Below the pieces are notes generated by a model that had not been told where the DNA came from, made no database searches, and saw nothing but the letters and a program-made list of their open reading frames with translations. From RGIG3701 sp031553595 (GTDB lineage Bacteria; Planctomycetota; Planctomycetia; Pirellulales; Thermoguttaceae): a stretch of DNA of 64,000 nucleotides. The stretch lies in assembly GCA_031553595.1 (NCBI GenBank), contig JAVBLI010000034.1:29333-93332 (forward strand). Direction: 5' to 3'. Shown here one piece after another: positions 51,319 to 60,059 of the stretch (its first letter is position 1; each line of letters starts with the position of its first letter). The position numbers and the translations under genes were made by a program.

Positions 51319-52896
51319 ATGATGAGAAAAAATAGCAGGAAGCTGCCTGCACCGGGGGTGCATGGAATTCGAGCCGCGTGTCGGATGCTCCGGAACATGG
51401 TTTTGTTGCGGGGAAATTTCTGGAAAAAGGCGGCGCTGACTTTTGCCGTCGCTGCGGCGCTGGGGCTTGGCGGGGAAAGCCGTGCGGCTGATATGGCCTG
51501 GAATGTCGCGGACGGTGCCTGGGAGAATCAGAACAACTGGAATCCGGTAGGTACGCCCGGCGAGCAGGATACGGTCATCATCAATAACGATGGTACCGCC
51601 AGGTTGGGTTCGTGGGTATCTGGCAGCGGAATTACCGCTCTTCAGGTTGGCACCATCGCTTCGGGGACGCTCGTCTTTGGGTGGGGCGGATCGGTTGAGG
51701 TCCGAGATATGATAACCATAGCAGACCAGGCGGGCAGCACCGGCACCATAACAGTCGACAACTCGAATAACAGGTTGACTTGCAACAGCGAAAGTTACAT
51801 TGGAAATTTCGGCAATGGTACCATGGAACTTTCGGGTGAAGGCGAGTTCCTTGGGATGGGACTGGTCTCGATCGGCGTGGCTGCCGGTCCCGAAGGTTTG
51901 GTCACGGTTACGGGTAGCGGCACTCTGTTCCGGCCGAGAGCGGATCTGTACGTCGGCCAAAACGGCAACGGCACCTTGAATATCTCCGCCGGCGGGACGA
52001 CAGAGGTTGACAACCATATCACGATCGGCGCAGGGAGTGTAACCAACGACACCGCCCAGGGAAAAGTCACCGTCGACGGTACCGGTTCGAAGTTGCAGGC
52101 GGACAGCGGCCCATACAGCTCGGTTATGAGCACGCTCACCGTCGGCGATTACGCCCAGGGCGAATTGATTCTCACCGGCGGCGGCGAGGCGTCAGCCAAG
52201 GGCGATATTTTCATCGGCAAAAGCTTCACCGGAAACAGCAGTGTCAATGTCGGCTCCGGTTCCACCCTCGAAAGCACCGCCGGGAATCTCTACATCGGCG
52301 ACGTCGGCACCGAATTGTTATCGGGTACCGGCACGGTCATCGCCAACACGGCCTATCTCGGCAGCAACGGCGCCATCCCCCCCGGCGATTCCGGGGGGCA
52401 AATCGGCACGCTCACATTCAATGGCAATGTCGAAATGAGCAGCACGTCGGTTTACGAAGTGGATGTCATGCCTGGCGACAACACGCTGAAGGTTGGACAC
52501 CGGGATTCCGAGGCAGAGTATAACAGCTACTTCGGCAGCATTTACGCCTCCCGCCGATTCAACAGATTTCTGTTTTCCGTCGGGAGCACGTACGGGCGAC
52601 ACGACGTGGAAACGACGCGCTACACCATCGGATTGACCCAGAACCAGCGGCTGACGGGCGACTATTGGGCCACCAGCGGGCAAGTTTTTGCCGAGCTGGC
52701 GCTGATGGCGATACAGGGCCATGACGGGGATGTGACGCCGTACCTGAATTTCGGGTGGAACACTGTGCGGACGGACCGGTTCCTTGAGTCGGGCGGCGGC
52801 GCCGGCCTCAGCGCTGACGCCCGGAATTATAACAGCCTCTTCGGCGATCAAGTGAATTCCAACGGAGGCAGCGCGACGCTGGAAGTGAAGTTCTAA
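51319..52896 (+). CDS. Autotransporter-like protein with shortened barrel
   Basis: This 525-residue protein starts at ATG 51319 or 51322 behind AAGGTG. The signal region is unusually long (about 58 residues, ending GLGGESRAAD). The passenger starts with the W-x-x-x-x-NNW motif (AWENQNNWNPVGTPGEQDTV) common in exported beta-helix proteins and continues in G-x-L-x-I-G units (LYVGQNGNGTLNISAGG). The passenger breaks off at VDVMPGDNTLKVGH and continues directly into barrel-like strands (YFGSIYASRRFNRFLFSVGS). Only about 125 barrel residues follow, ending ATLEVKF, whereas barrels usually need about 250-280. It looks like an internally deleted, perhaps non-functional, copy. Confidence 0.75.
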   Translation: MMRKNSRKLPAPGVHGIRAACRMLRNMVLLRGNFWKKAALTFAVAAALGLGGESRAADMAWNVADGAWENQNNWNPVGTPGEQDTVIINNDGTARLGSWVSGSGITALQVGTIASGTLVFGWGGSVEVRDMITIADQAGSTGTITVDNSNNRLTCNSESYIGNFGNGTMELSGEGEFLGMGLVSIGVAAGPEGLVTVTGSGTLFRPRADLYVGQNGNGTLNISAGGTTEVDNHITIGAGSVTNDTAQGKVTVDGTGSKLQADSGPYSSVMSTLTVGDYAQGELILTGGGEASAKGDIFIGKSFTGNSSVNVGSGSTLESTAGNLYIGDVGTELLSGTGTVIANTAYLGSNGAIPPGDSGGQIGTLTFNGNVEMSSTSVYEVDVMPGDNTLKVGHRDSEAEYNSYFGSIYASRRFNRFLFSVGSTYGRHDVETTRYTIGLTQNQRLTGDYWATSGQVFAELALMAIQGHDGDVTPYLNFGWNTVRTDRFLESGGGAGLSADARNYNSLFGDQVNSNGGSATLEVKF

Positions 52897-52918
52897 AGAA
52901 GCGGCGGGTGGTCGTCCG

Positions 52919-55192
52919 TCAACTCACCCGCCGCACGATTCCCCACTGGCAGAAAAGCAGCACGCACAGCAGCAGCAGGACGCCGCCGTGGCGCCACAAC
53001 GGGACACGGATTTCGTGAAGCGGCCCGGAGTCCGTGCGTGTCTGGGAAGCCGTCTGGAGAGAAAGCAGCAGGTCGCGCGGCAAGTCGCGCACCGCCCGGC
53101 ACTCCGAGAGTTTTCCGTAAACGGCACCGCCCGTCAGCGCCGCGATTTTTTGTGCTAGCGCGGGATTCGCTGCGAGCTGACGAAACTCCGCGTGTGCGTC
53201 CGCCGGATGCGGCCTTTCCCGTCCGGATGATGTTTCCGAGAACGCGATTTCCGCTTCCGGATTTTTCGTCGCGTTCACCGTTTTCTCCTCCACCGCCGCA
53301 CCCCGGCAGAGCCAGCGGACGGTCTGGAGCCAGTAATGGCGGTAGGCGTTTTCATCATCCCGCCACCGCCAGCGCCACGTGGCATCATGCGTGTGAATGA
53401 AAATTTTCCCGTCCGGCCCGGGGTAAAAAATCGCCGCGGGAATTTTTCGGGCAATTTTATTATGCGGATTTTCGGCCGTTTTTACTTCCGCACCCCTCAT
53501 CGTGCCCACATCAGCCTTCATCTCCGCCCCGCCCGGCGTCTCCATTACGTGAAGCTCCGCCAGGATCATCGCCGCGGGAGATAAGCGGGGAATTTCCTGG
53601 AACTGATAAATCGGCGGGAATGTTTCCCACGCCTCACGCCCCGTCACGCGGTCACGCTCCCAGCGCATGCCGGGCGTGGTGGCGCCCAGCGGTGTGGGCA
53701 CGAATTTCGCTCCGCCCGGCGCGTTCTGCGTGAATGTAATGTCATCCACGTAAAACGGGAGAAGATTTTCGAGTGCCGTGCCGCGCCAGTGGCGGAAGGT
53801 GAAGGCGGGGCCAGCCACGCACATCAGCACGCGGGCATGGCCATCCTCCACGTTTTCACCTCCGTTTTTTTCACCTTCATTTTTTTCACTGCCCGCCAGC
53901 CACCGCGTGATGTCCGTCATGGCGTCCTCCCCCAACCGGCGCGGGTCCACATCCCCGAGAATGAGCAGATCCTGCGTTTCCAGTTCCGCACGTTCCGGAA
54001 AGCGTTCATGGGCCGCCGCGTTCTGGGCCACGTACCCAGCCTCCGCCGTGCCCAGCCAGTACGCCACCTCCGTATTTTTTTCGCGGGCCAGCAGATTCAG
54101 CAGATACCGGAACTCCCACGCCGGCTTCTGCCACGCCAAAAAAATGCGGTATTTCCGGTCCGTCACCAAAACGGAAAGCGGCTCCGCGGCCTGCAAAAAA
54201 TCCGCATAAAACTCCGGCAGCGGAGATGCTTCTGGCGCATCCGCCACCCGCGCCTCTAGGACACACGCATACTCGCCCACGTGGACTGGCTGCCATTTTA
54301 CCTGAATTTCCACCGTCTGCGCGTCTTCCGAAAACACGCACTCTGCACGCGCGAGCACCGCCAGCGGCGATTTCGTTTTCACGCCGGCATCATTCCCGGA
54401 AACGTCACGCAAAATCACTTCCGCGCGGCGGCCTTTCAGACTCTCCGCCGTCAGGGTGCAGCGCACATTTAAAACGTCTTCCGCAGCCAGTTCCTTCTCC
54501 GCGTGCGTGACCGTCATCCGTAAACGGGGCAGGGCGTCGGTGCTCCCGAAAATGGCCGTGTCCAGAATCACGCCCCGCTTCCCCGCGGCTTCCGCTTCCC
54601 GCAAAAACGCGTCCTCATCCGTCACGGCGGCGTCCGTAAAAAAGATAATCGCTTTCGGCGGCGGCGTGCTTTCCCTGAAAATCCGGTGCACCGCCGCGCC
54701 CAGCGGGGATTCCATTCCGTCACGTCTGCCGCCAAGCAGGTCTGAAAGCGCGACGGTCTTCACGTCCACCCGCGTTTTCAGCCGGGCCTCCAGCGAAAGT
54801 TGCGTGTCATCCAGCACGGCACGCAGGGCTTCCAGGCGGGTGACTGCGGGCGTGTGTTTCTCTTGCGTGGAAGTGAGGTTCACGTGTGCGGACGCCTGCG
54901 GAGTAAAAAACGCCGCGGCGTCTGGAAGCTGGCACATGCTGGCGGAATCATCCAGCAGAAAGATCACCGTGTCCCGCGGCGTGCGGTCTTCCACGTACGT
55001 CACCTGGAGGAGCATCATGCCGAGAATCAGAAAGGCGGCCGCCCGCAGCGCGAAAAGCATGGCTGTCAGCGGGAGCGTCAGACGCCGCCATTCCGCGAGA
55101 AAGATACGTGCCAGCCACACGAAAATCCCGGCCGCCAGTAGCGTTAATAGCCACGCGGGAAGCGTTTCGCGAGTTTCCAGCCACCAGTTCAT
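52919..55192 (-). CDS. VWA-domain membrane protein with amidotransferase-like domain
   Basis: This 757-residue protein starts at ATG 55192, overlapping the previous stop (ATGA) behind AAGGGTGCGG. Two N-terminal membrane segments are followed by a VWA domain with MIDAS-type FLLDDSASM (about 95). A central beta region and a class I glutamine amidotransferase-like domain (about 380-560, DLLILGDVDPRRLGEDAM) lack an obvious catalytic Cys. One hydrophobic segment lies at the C-terminal end (LLLLCVLLFCQWGIVRRVS). In related planctomycete loci this protein follows a BatA-like protein and a MoxR ATPase; no MoxR is here. Confidence 0.8.
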   Translation of the reverse strand: MNWWLETRETLPAWLLTLLAAGIFVWLARIFLAEWRRLTLPLTAMLFALRAAAFLILGMMLLQVTYVEDRTPRDTVIFLLDDSASMCQLPDAAAFFTPQASAHVNLTSTQEKHTPAVTRLEALRAVLDDTQLSLEARLKTRVDVKTVALSDLLGGRRDGMESPLGAAVHRIFRESTPPPKAIIFFTDAAVTDEDAFLREAEAAGKRGVILDTAIFGSTDALPRLRMTVTHAEKELAAEDVLNVRCTLTAESLKGRRAEVILRDVSGNDAGVKTKSPLAVLARAECVFSEDAQTVEIQVKWQPVHVGEYACVLEARVADAPEASPLPEFYADFLQAAEPLSVLVTDRKYRIFLAWQKPAWEFRYLLNLLAREKNTEVAYWLGTAEAGYVAQNAAAHERFPERAELETQDLLILGDVDPRRLGEDAMTDITRWLAGSEKNEGEKNGGENVEDGHARVLMCVAGPAFTFRHWRGTALENLLPFYVDDITFTQNAPGGAKFVPTPLGATTPGMRWERDRVTGREAWETFPPIYQFQEIPRLSPAAMILAELHVMETPGGAEMKADVGTMRGAEVKTAENPHNKIARKIPAAIFYPGPDGKIFIHTHDATWRWRWRDDENAYRHYWLQTVRWLCRGAAVEEKTVNATKNPEAEIAFSETSSGRERPHPADAHAEFRQLAANPALAQKIAALTGGAVYGKLSECRAVRDLPRDLLLSLQTASQTRTDSGPLHEIRVPLWRHGGVLLLLCVLLFCQWGIVRRVS

Positions 55193-57450
55193 GCGTTCCG
55201 CACCCTTCTCAAAAAAAGTTCGCCGGCCAGCAGGCACGCGGCCACGGCCAGCAGGATCGCCGCAGCGTGATTTTTCGCCGTGTTTTCCGTCTCCGCAAGA
55301 AAGGACGCGGGCGTTTCCACGCGGTGCGGAATGCCGGAAAAGGTAAGCCGCTGCCGTTCCGCCGCCGAATTTTTCAGGGAATCCGTCTCCGCCGGGTCCG
55401 AATTTATGACGCGCGGCACGGGCTTCTGAAACATGCCCGCGTAAACCGGCGCTCCCACTTTTCCCGCCGTGAGATTCATCCGATTTCCCCGCGCGGCGGT
55501 AGCGTACCGCGTCACCTCATCCAGCACGGGCAAGAACATTCCGGAAAGTGGAAACGGCGCGTCGCGCATGTCGGCGGAAATGGCGAAAATGGCCGAGCGC
55601 CCGCGGTATGCGTCCCGCTGGAGTAAAAACGCGTCCTCGGATTCCAGCGAGAAAACGGCTTGCGCGTGCTCCTCCGCACGCATTTTCCAGAACCGGTTCA
55701 CCGGAAGCACATTCCCCGCCGCACGCACCGCCGCGGGCGTTTCCGGCTGCATGAACTGAACCGGCACACCCGGCAAAAAATCCGCCATTTTTGCGTAATT
55801 TTCCACGTCCACCGCTTCATCCGGAAAGAAAATCACGCCCCCGCCGCGCTTCAGATATTCCCGCAGCGCATCCGTTTCCGCGTCTGAAAAACGCGAAATA
55901 CCGCAGAGGATCACGGCATGAAAATCTTCCAGCACAGTCTGCGCCAGCCGCCCATCCGGGAGTGTTTCCGTGTGAAGGTATTTCGCCGGCGCCACATTTT
56001 CCGGCATCCGCCGCGTTTCCGCCCGTACCGCTGCGATTCCCGCCAGCGCACTTTTCAGGTATGTCCCGGCCGTGGCGGTCAGTGCGTCCCGCTCCGTCTC
56101 TGGCCTCCACGCCTCCACGATTAACACCCGCCACTGCGTTTCCGCGAAAAAACACACCCGCCGCGCGTCATCCGGCGGAAAAATGTCGCGCTGCGCTGCG
56201 CCGGTAATGTCCGTGTCGTCCTTCAGCCGGGTCTCAAAAAAATACGCGCCGGCGCGCGTCACGGGAATTTTAAAGGACGCCGTCACGCTCCCTTCCGCCG
56301 GGATGTCCGCCCAGAGCTGGGAAACAGGCGTCCACGCATCCGGCGTTTCAGACGTTCCTTCCGCGGCATTTTCGCCGGCGTGCATTTCATAAAGCTCCAC
56401 CGTCCGGCGTGCGTCCGCGCGCGAAGAATCATTCCGGAGCGTCACATCCAGAAAAATCTCCTCGCCGAAAATCACTGGCAGTCGCCGCGGGCGAAATTCC
56501 GTGATCCCCACATTCATGATGTCCGTGGTGTCCTCCGGCGCATTCCCCTGCCACGCGGTCATGTTCACACACGTGATTTTCGCGCCCCACGTTTTAAGAA
56601 CCTCCTGAAACACCGCCTGTTCCGCATCCGTCCATTCCCATTGAAAGTCCGAGAAAAAATAAATTTCCGGGGATTTTCGCGCCGCGTGCTTTACGCCGGA
56701 CTCCACCGCGTGCTGCGCTGCGGGGGCTGGCGCGTAAGTTTCATACGTTTCCCGCCATCTCCGCAGTTCCGCCGAAATCGCGTGGGGCGAAATGGCCGCG
56801 TCCGTGGGCTGTGTCTGACGGACGGCGTAAAACGCCTCCTCCCCGGTAAGGACGCGCTGCGCAGGCGTTTTATTTTGCGGAAACTCCGAGGAATCCTGCG
56901 TAAAATCATCATCAAAAACCGTGGGCATCACCAGAAATCGCGTGCGGCCCGGCATCCGCGAAATTTTCTCCGCCGCGCAGTGTTTCGCGGCCTCCAGGCG
57001 GGACGTGAGCGCGGCGTTTTCACCCGCCGTCAGCCAGGCGGCCATAGACGCGGAATTATCCAGCACAAAAATAACATCCGGCGGCGTTTCTTTCGCACGA
57101 TTTTTTTCCGCGGCGGCCGTTTCACTCTCTGAATCACGGACGCGGGAAATTTTTCCGTCACGCTCCGTCTCCACACCCGTTTCCGGAAACGCATTCCTTC
57201 CGCCGAAAAAATCATTCCGCGGCATAAGCACCGCCGCCACGCAAAGCGCGATCACCGCCGTCTGAAGCGTCACCTGCACGGCATCCAGAAACCGTGCCCG
57301 AAAGCGGATTTTCTCCGCCGCGTCTTCCAGGAACCGCATGCCGGCCCACATGACCGTCACCGCCGGCTTCCGGCACAGCCAGAAAATCACCGCGGGCACT
57401 GCCGCCAGCAGCACGCTCCAGTAAATCGCGGGCGGAAACGCGTCCGGCAT
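55189..57450 (-). CDS. BatA-like VWA membrane protein
   Basis: This protein has about 753 residues. ATG 57450 (MPDAFPPAIYWSVLLAAVPA) is preferred because AAGGGGG lies seven bases upstream; ATG 57456 would place it one base away. It starts with the BatA-type N-terminal helices (YWSVLLAAVPAVIFWLC), followed by a VWA domain with VFVLDNSASMAAW-type MIDAS (VIFVLDNSASM). A beta-rich region and a class I glutamine amidotransferase-like segment (DFHAVILCGISRFSDAETDA) follow, with no visible catalytic Cys. The C-terminal helix (HAAAILLAVAACLLAGELFL) anchors it. It is coupled to both neighbours by start-stop overlap or near-overlap. Confidence 0.8.
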   Translation of the reverse strand: MPDAFPPAIYWSVLLAAVPAVIFWLCRKPAVTVMWAGMRFLEDAAEKIRFRARFLDAVQVTLQTAVIALCVAAVLMPRNDFFGGRNAFPETGVETERDGKISRVRDSESETAAAEKNRAKETPPDVIFVLDNSASMAAWLTAGENAALTSRLEAAKHCAAEKISRMPGRTRFLVMPTVFDDDFTQDSSEFPQNKTPAQRVLTGEEAFYAVRQTQPTDAAISPHAISAELRRWRETYETYAPAPAAQHAVESGVKHAARKSPEIYFFSDFQWEWTDAEQAVFQEVLKTWGAKITCVNMTAWQGNAPEDTTDIMNVGITEFRPRRLPVIFGEEIFLDVTLRNDSSRADARRTVELYEMHAGENAAEGTSETPDAWTPVSQLWADIPAEGSVTASFKIPVTRAGAYFFETRLKDDTDITGAAQRDIFPPDDARRVCFFAETQWRVLIVEAWRPETERDALTATAGTYLKSALAGIAAVRAETRRMPENVAPAKYLHTETLPDGRLAQTVLEDFHAVILCGISRFSDAETDALREYLKRGGGVIFFPDEAVDVENYAKMADFLPGVPVQFMQPETPAAVRAAGNVLPVNRFWKMRAEEHAQAVFSLESEDAFLLQRDAYRGRSAIFAISADMRDAPFPLSGMFLPVLDEVTRYATAARGNRMNLTAGKVGAPVYAGMFQKPVPRVINSDPAETDSLKNSAAERQRLTFSGIPHRVETPASFLAETENTAKNHAAAILLAVAACLLAGELFLRRVRNA

Positions 57451-57452
57451 GA

Positions 57453-59684
57453 TCATTCCCCCTTCTCACCCAGCGCGAATAAATGCGTTTTACCGCGGAG
57501 GTAAACCCGACCGTCGGCGAAAGCCGGGGAGGTGACGCACCCTTCCTGGAGCGTGTTTTGATGCGTGATTTCCATTCCGCTGTCCGTGAAGGTGATGATG
57601 TAACACCGCGAAAACGTTTCATCCCGCTTTTCCTGGGCGTCCGTGACGAGGTAAATCGTTTCGCCCACCAGCCCGGGGGAAGCCGTGGGCGTGAGCATCA
57701 GGTCTCCCATCCACTGGTAATCGTCCCAGAGCATTTCGCCGTCCGCCAGGCTCAGGCACGTCACGGTGCCGGATTTATCAAAAAGAATGAGGTATTTCCC
57801 CGCCACCGTCAGCGGACTGACGGTGTCCGGCAGGCCCAGATCATTTTTCCACGCGACATGCGTTTTCGTGATGTCCACGGCTTCCGCCACTCCACCCGCG
57901 CCGTCATCCGTCAGCACCACCACCGGCGTGACGCCCGTGGCCTGTGGAAATTCATTCGCCGTGATGACCTGCACACCGCCGCCATCCAGCGCTGTGTAAA
58001 TCGGAGAAGGCCCCACATCCGCCTGGAGGCATTTCACCTTCCACAGCGGGCGCCCCGTCCGCACGTCATACGCCGTCATAAACGGCTCTGCGGCGGTGAT
58101 GAGCTGCGTCTGCGTGATTTCCTTCCCGTCATGCTCCGCGGTAAGCGTCATGACGGTGGGCGTGGGCCATGAATTCGGAATGCCCGGCCGGGCGGTTTCC
58201 CACACACTTTCCCCGGTCTCCGTGTTCAGCGCCATGACTTTCGAAAGATTCGCGCTTCGCCCGCCCTGATCATACTGCACGAGTAAAAGATTCTCGAAAA
58301 CCGCAAGCGAGGACGCGTGTCCATACGCGTTTTTCGGGACGCCCAGCCCGCGCTTCCACACTTCCTTCCCTGCGAAATCCACGGCCACCACATCCCCATT
58401 CGTGAAAATGGCGTAAAACCGCGTGCCGTCCGTCGCGCCCGTACTCGGGGCGTAACCCGTGTAATCCACTTTATAATCCGGGTCCGCAGCAGCTTTCGCG
58501 CCCACCTCCGTGGCCTCCACCGCGTGTGTCCAGACGAGCGCCCCGGTGTCCGCGTCAAAACAGTAAATCTCGCGCGCTTCCGGCGTACCGCCCGTGAGGA
58601 AAATGTGTTTTTCCCACACCACCGGCGAGCTGAACCCCTCCAGCGGTACGGGCACTTTCCACAGCACGTTCTTCCCCGTTTCATCATCCCATTCCACTGG
58701 CACATTTTGGAACGCCGAAACTCCGTTTCCGGCCGGCCCACGGAACCGCGGCCACTGCCGACTCGCCGTGTCCTCCGGCATCACCACGCTTTTCGCCGCC
58801 AAAATCACCGACACGGCCTTTTCACCATCAGTCTGCCCCGCGTCTGTTTTCCCAGCTTCCGGCGTCTTTGCGGCGCTACCTCCCGCATTCCCCGTTACGG
58901 GTGCTGGTGGCGACTCGATTTCCTCTTCCCCGCCGTTTCCGTCTCCGTCATCATGGAACGGATTTTCTTCCTCGGCTTCCACCACATTCCCCATCCCCGC
59001 CACGGATGTGGGCGGCGATTCAATTTCCTCTTCCCCGCCATTTCCGTCTCCCTCTCCATCCTGAAACGGATTCCCTTCTGTCTCCGCGTTTTCCTGCGCA
59101 TCCGCACGCACCGGTTCATCCCCCGTCACCGGCGGCGTCTGCGTTTCCGCCTTTTCTCCATCCCCCATCCCCGATACCCCATCCCCGTGCCGCATCACCG
59201 TCATTTCCGGGCGCGGTACGCACACCAGCAGCACCGTCACCAGCGTGATGATGCCCACCGTGGTCAGTGCGTACGTCACCCGCACCGCCTGCACGGAATC
59301 CACATCCCTCGCCGGCACGCCCCCCACCGGCACTTCCGGCGCCGGCGGCTTCACCGCGGACGCCAGCGCGAAACACCCCGCCGTCAGCAGCAACCCCGTA
59401 ATCAGCAGCCCCACACCCCACGCGAAGTGCGTCCGCTGCATGAAAAACCGTTCCCGCATCCGCTGGTCTTCCGCCTGAAACGCCGTCCGTTTCTCGGCAT
59501 CTTCCGGGGCCTTCAGCACTTCCCCGCGGGAGTTCGCATATATTTCATCCTCGGACGGAATGCTGGGCAGATACCCATGATGCATGACGATCATCTGAAC
59601 GGAAAGCGGCAGCAGAAAAATGGCGAGAATCCAGCCACAGACCGTGGCCGTGCTGTAAATGGAGCGGCGGGTTTCGATTTTCAT
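57453..59684 (-). CDS. Membrane-anchored PQQ-like beta-propeller protein
   Basis: This 743-residue protein has three N-terminal membrane segments and a low-complexity acidic part with two near-identical 20-residue blocks (DGNGGEEEIESPP, about 212 and 249). A propeller of WD40/PQQ type follows (WPRFRGPAGNGVSAFQNVPV; GTPEAREIYCFDADTGALVW; CLSLADGEMLWDDYQ). The opening WPRFRGP is the usual start of outer-membrane PQQ-like planctomycete proteins. It starts the operon with the two VWA proteins and has a good promoter but no evident Shine-Dalgarno site. Confidence 0.8.
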   Translation of the reverse strand: MKIETRRSIYSTATVCGWILAIFLLPLSVQMIVMHHGYLPSIPSEDEIYANSRGEVLKAPEDAEKRTAFQAEDQRMRERFFMQRTHFAWGVGLLITGLLLTAGCFALASAVKPPAPEVPVGGVPARDVDSVQAVRVTYALTTVGIITLVTVLLVCVPRPEMTVMRHGDGVSGMGDGEKAETQTPPVTGDEPVRADAQENAETEGNPFQDGEGDGNGGEEEIESPPTSVAGMGNVVEAEEENPFHDDGDGNGGEEEIESPPAPVTGNAGGSAAKTPEAGKTDAGQTDGEKAVSVILAAKSVVMPEDTASRQWPRFRGPAGNGVSAFQNVPVEWDDETGKNVLWKVPVPLEGFSSPVVWEKHIFLTGGTPEAREIYCFDADTGALVWTHAVEATEVGAKAAADPDYKVDYTGYAPSTGATDGTRFYAIFTNGDVVAVDFAGKEVWKRGLGVPKNAYGHASSLAVFENLLLVQYDQGGRSANLSKVMALNTETGESVWETARPGIPNSWPTPTVMTLTAEHDGKEITQTQLITAAEPFMTAYDVRTGRPLWKVKCLQADVGPSPIYTALDGGGVQVITANEFPQATGVTPVVVLTDDGAGGVAEAVDITKTHVAWKNDLGLPDTVSPLTVAGKYLILFDKSGTVTCLSLADGEMLWDDYQWMGDLMLTPTASPGLVGETIYLVTDAQEKRDETFSRCYIITFTDSGMEITHQNTLQEGCVTSPAFADGRVYLRGKTHLFALGEKGE

Positions 59685-59738
59685 AAAGTGTTTTTTGTGA
59701 GGAGGTTATACCATATTAATTTTTGCAGACGCACTTAA

Positions 59739-59767
59739 ATTATAAAGAATCATGCCTCCGCGGTCAA
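59739..59767 (-). promoter_or_regulatory. Sigma-70-type promoter of the PQQ/VWA operon
   Basis: On the minus strand TTGACC (59762-59767) and TATAAT (59739-59744) are separated by 17 bases, 55 bases upstream of the start codon. Confidence 0.75.
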
Positions 59768-59798
59768 GAGCCACACGCGTTCTTGCAGCGCCGGAGTG

Positions 59799-59922
59799 AA
59801 AAACAGCAGCCGGGAGCGCAGCGGAACGCAGTGACGCGCAGAGACCGGATGAGAAATGCCGAATATTCTCCCACTTCGATCCGGTCTCTGCGCTAACGCT
59901 CCGCTCCCGGCTGCTGTTTCTT
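59799..59922. repeat. 120-bp intergenic palindromic repeat, copy R7
   Basis: AAACAGCAGCCGGGAGCGCA on the left and CGCTCCCGGCTGCTGTTTC on the right are inverted, with inner GAGACCGGAT and ATCCGGTCTC. The long arm is on the left, opposite to R3, R4, R5 and R9. It sits between the divergent promoters at 59739 and 59953. Confidence 0.9.
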
Positions 59923-59952
59923 GCTGCCCCCCCACTTTTTCCCCGTGGACGC

Positions 59953-59981
59953 TTGTTTTTCGCCCCGGCTTTTCTTAAAAT
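59953..59981 (+). promoter_or_regulatory. Promoter of the sialate O-acetylesterase gene
   Basis: TTGTTT (59953-59958) and TAAAAT (59976-59981) are separated by 17 bases, about 80 bases upstream of the start codon. Confidence 0.6.
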
Positions 59982-60059
59982 AGACGCATAACCGTCAAAA
60001 TCGCCGCGAGTTTACGCCGCAGGCTTTATTTATCCTTCCTAAAATACGGAGATTTCATC

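Noticed and set aside
51117..51335. 72-codon frame before the second autotransporter-like gene
   Set aside because: There is no ribosome site, the composition is AT-rich, and it overlaps the start of the real gene.
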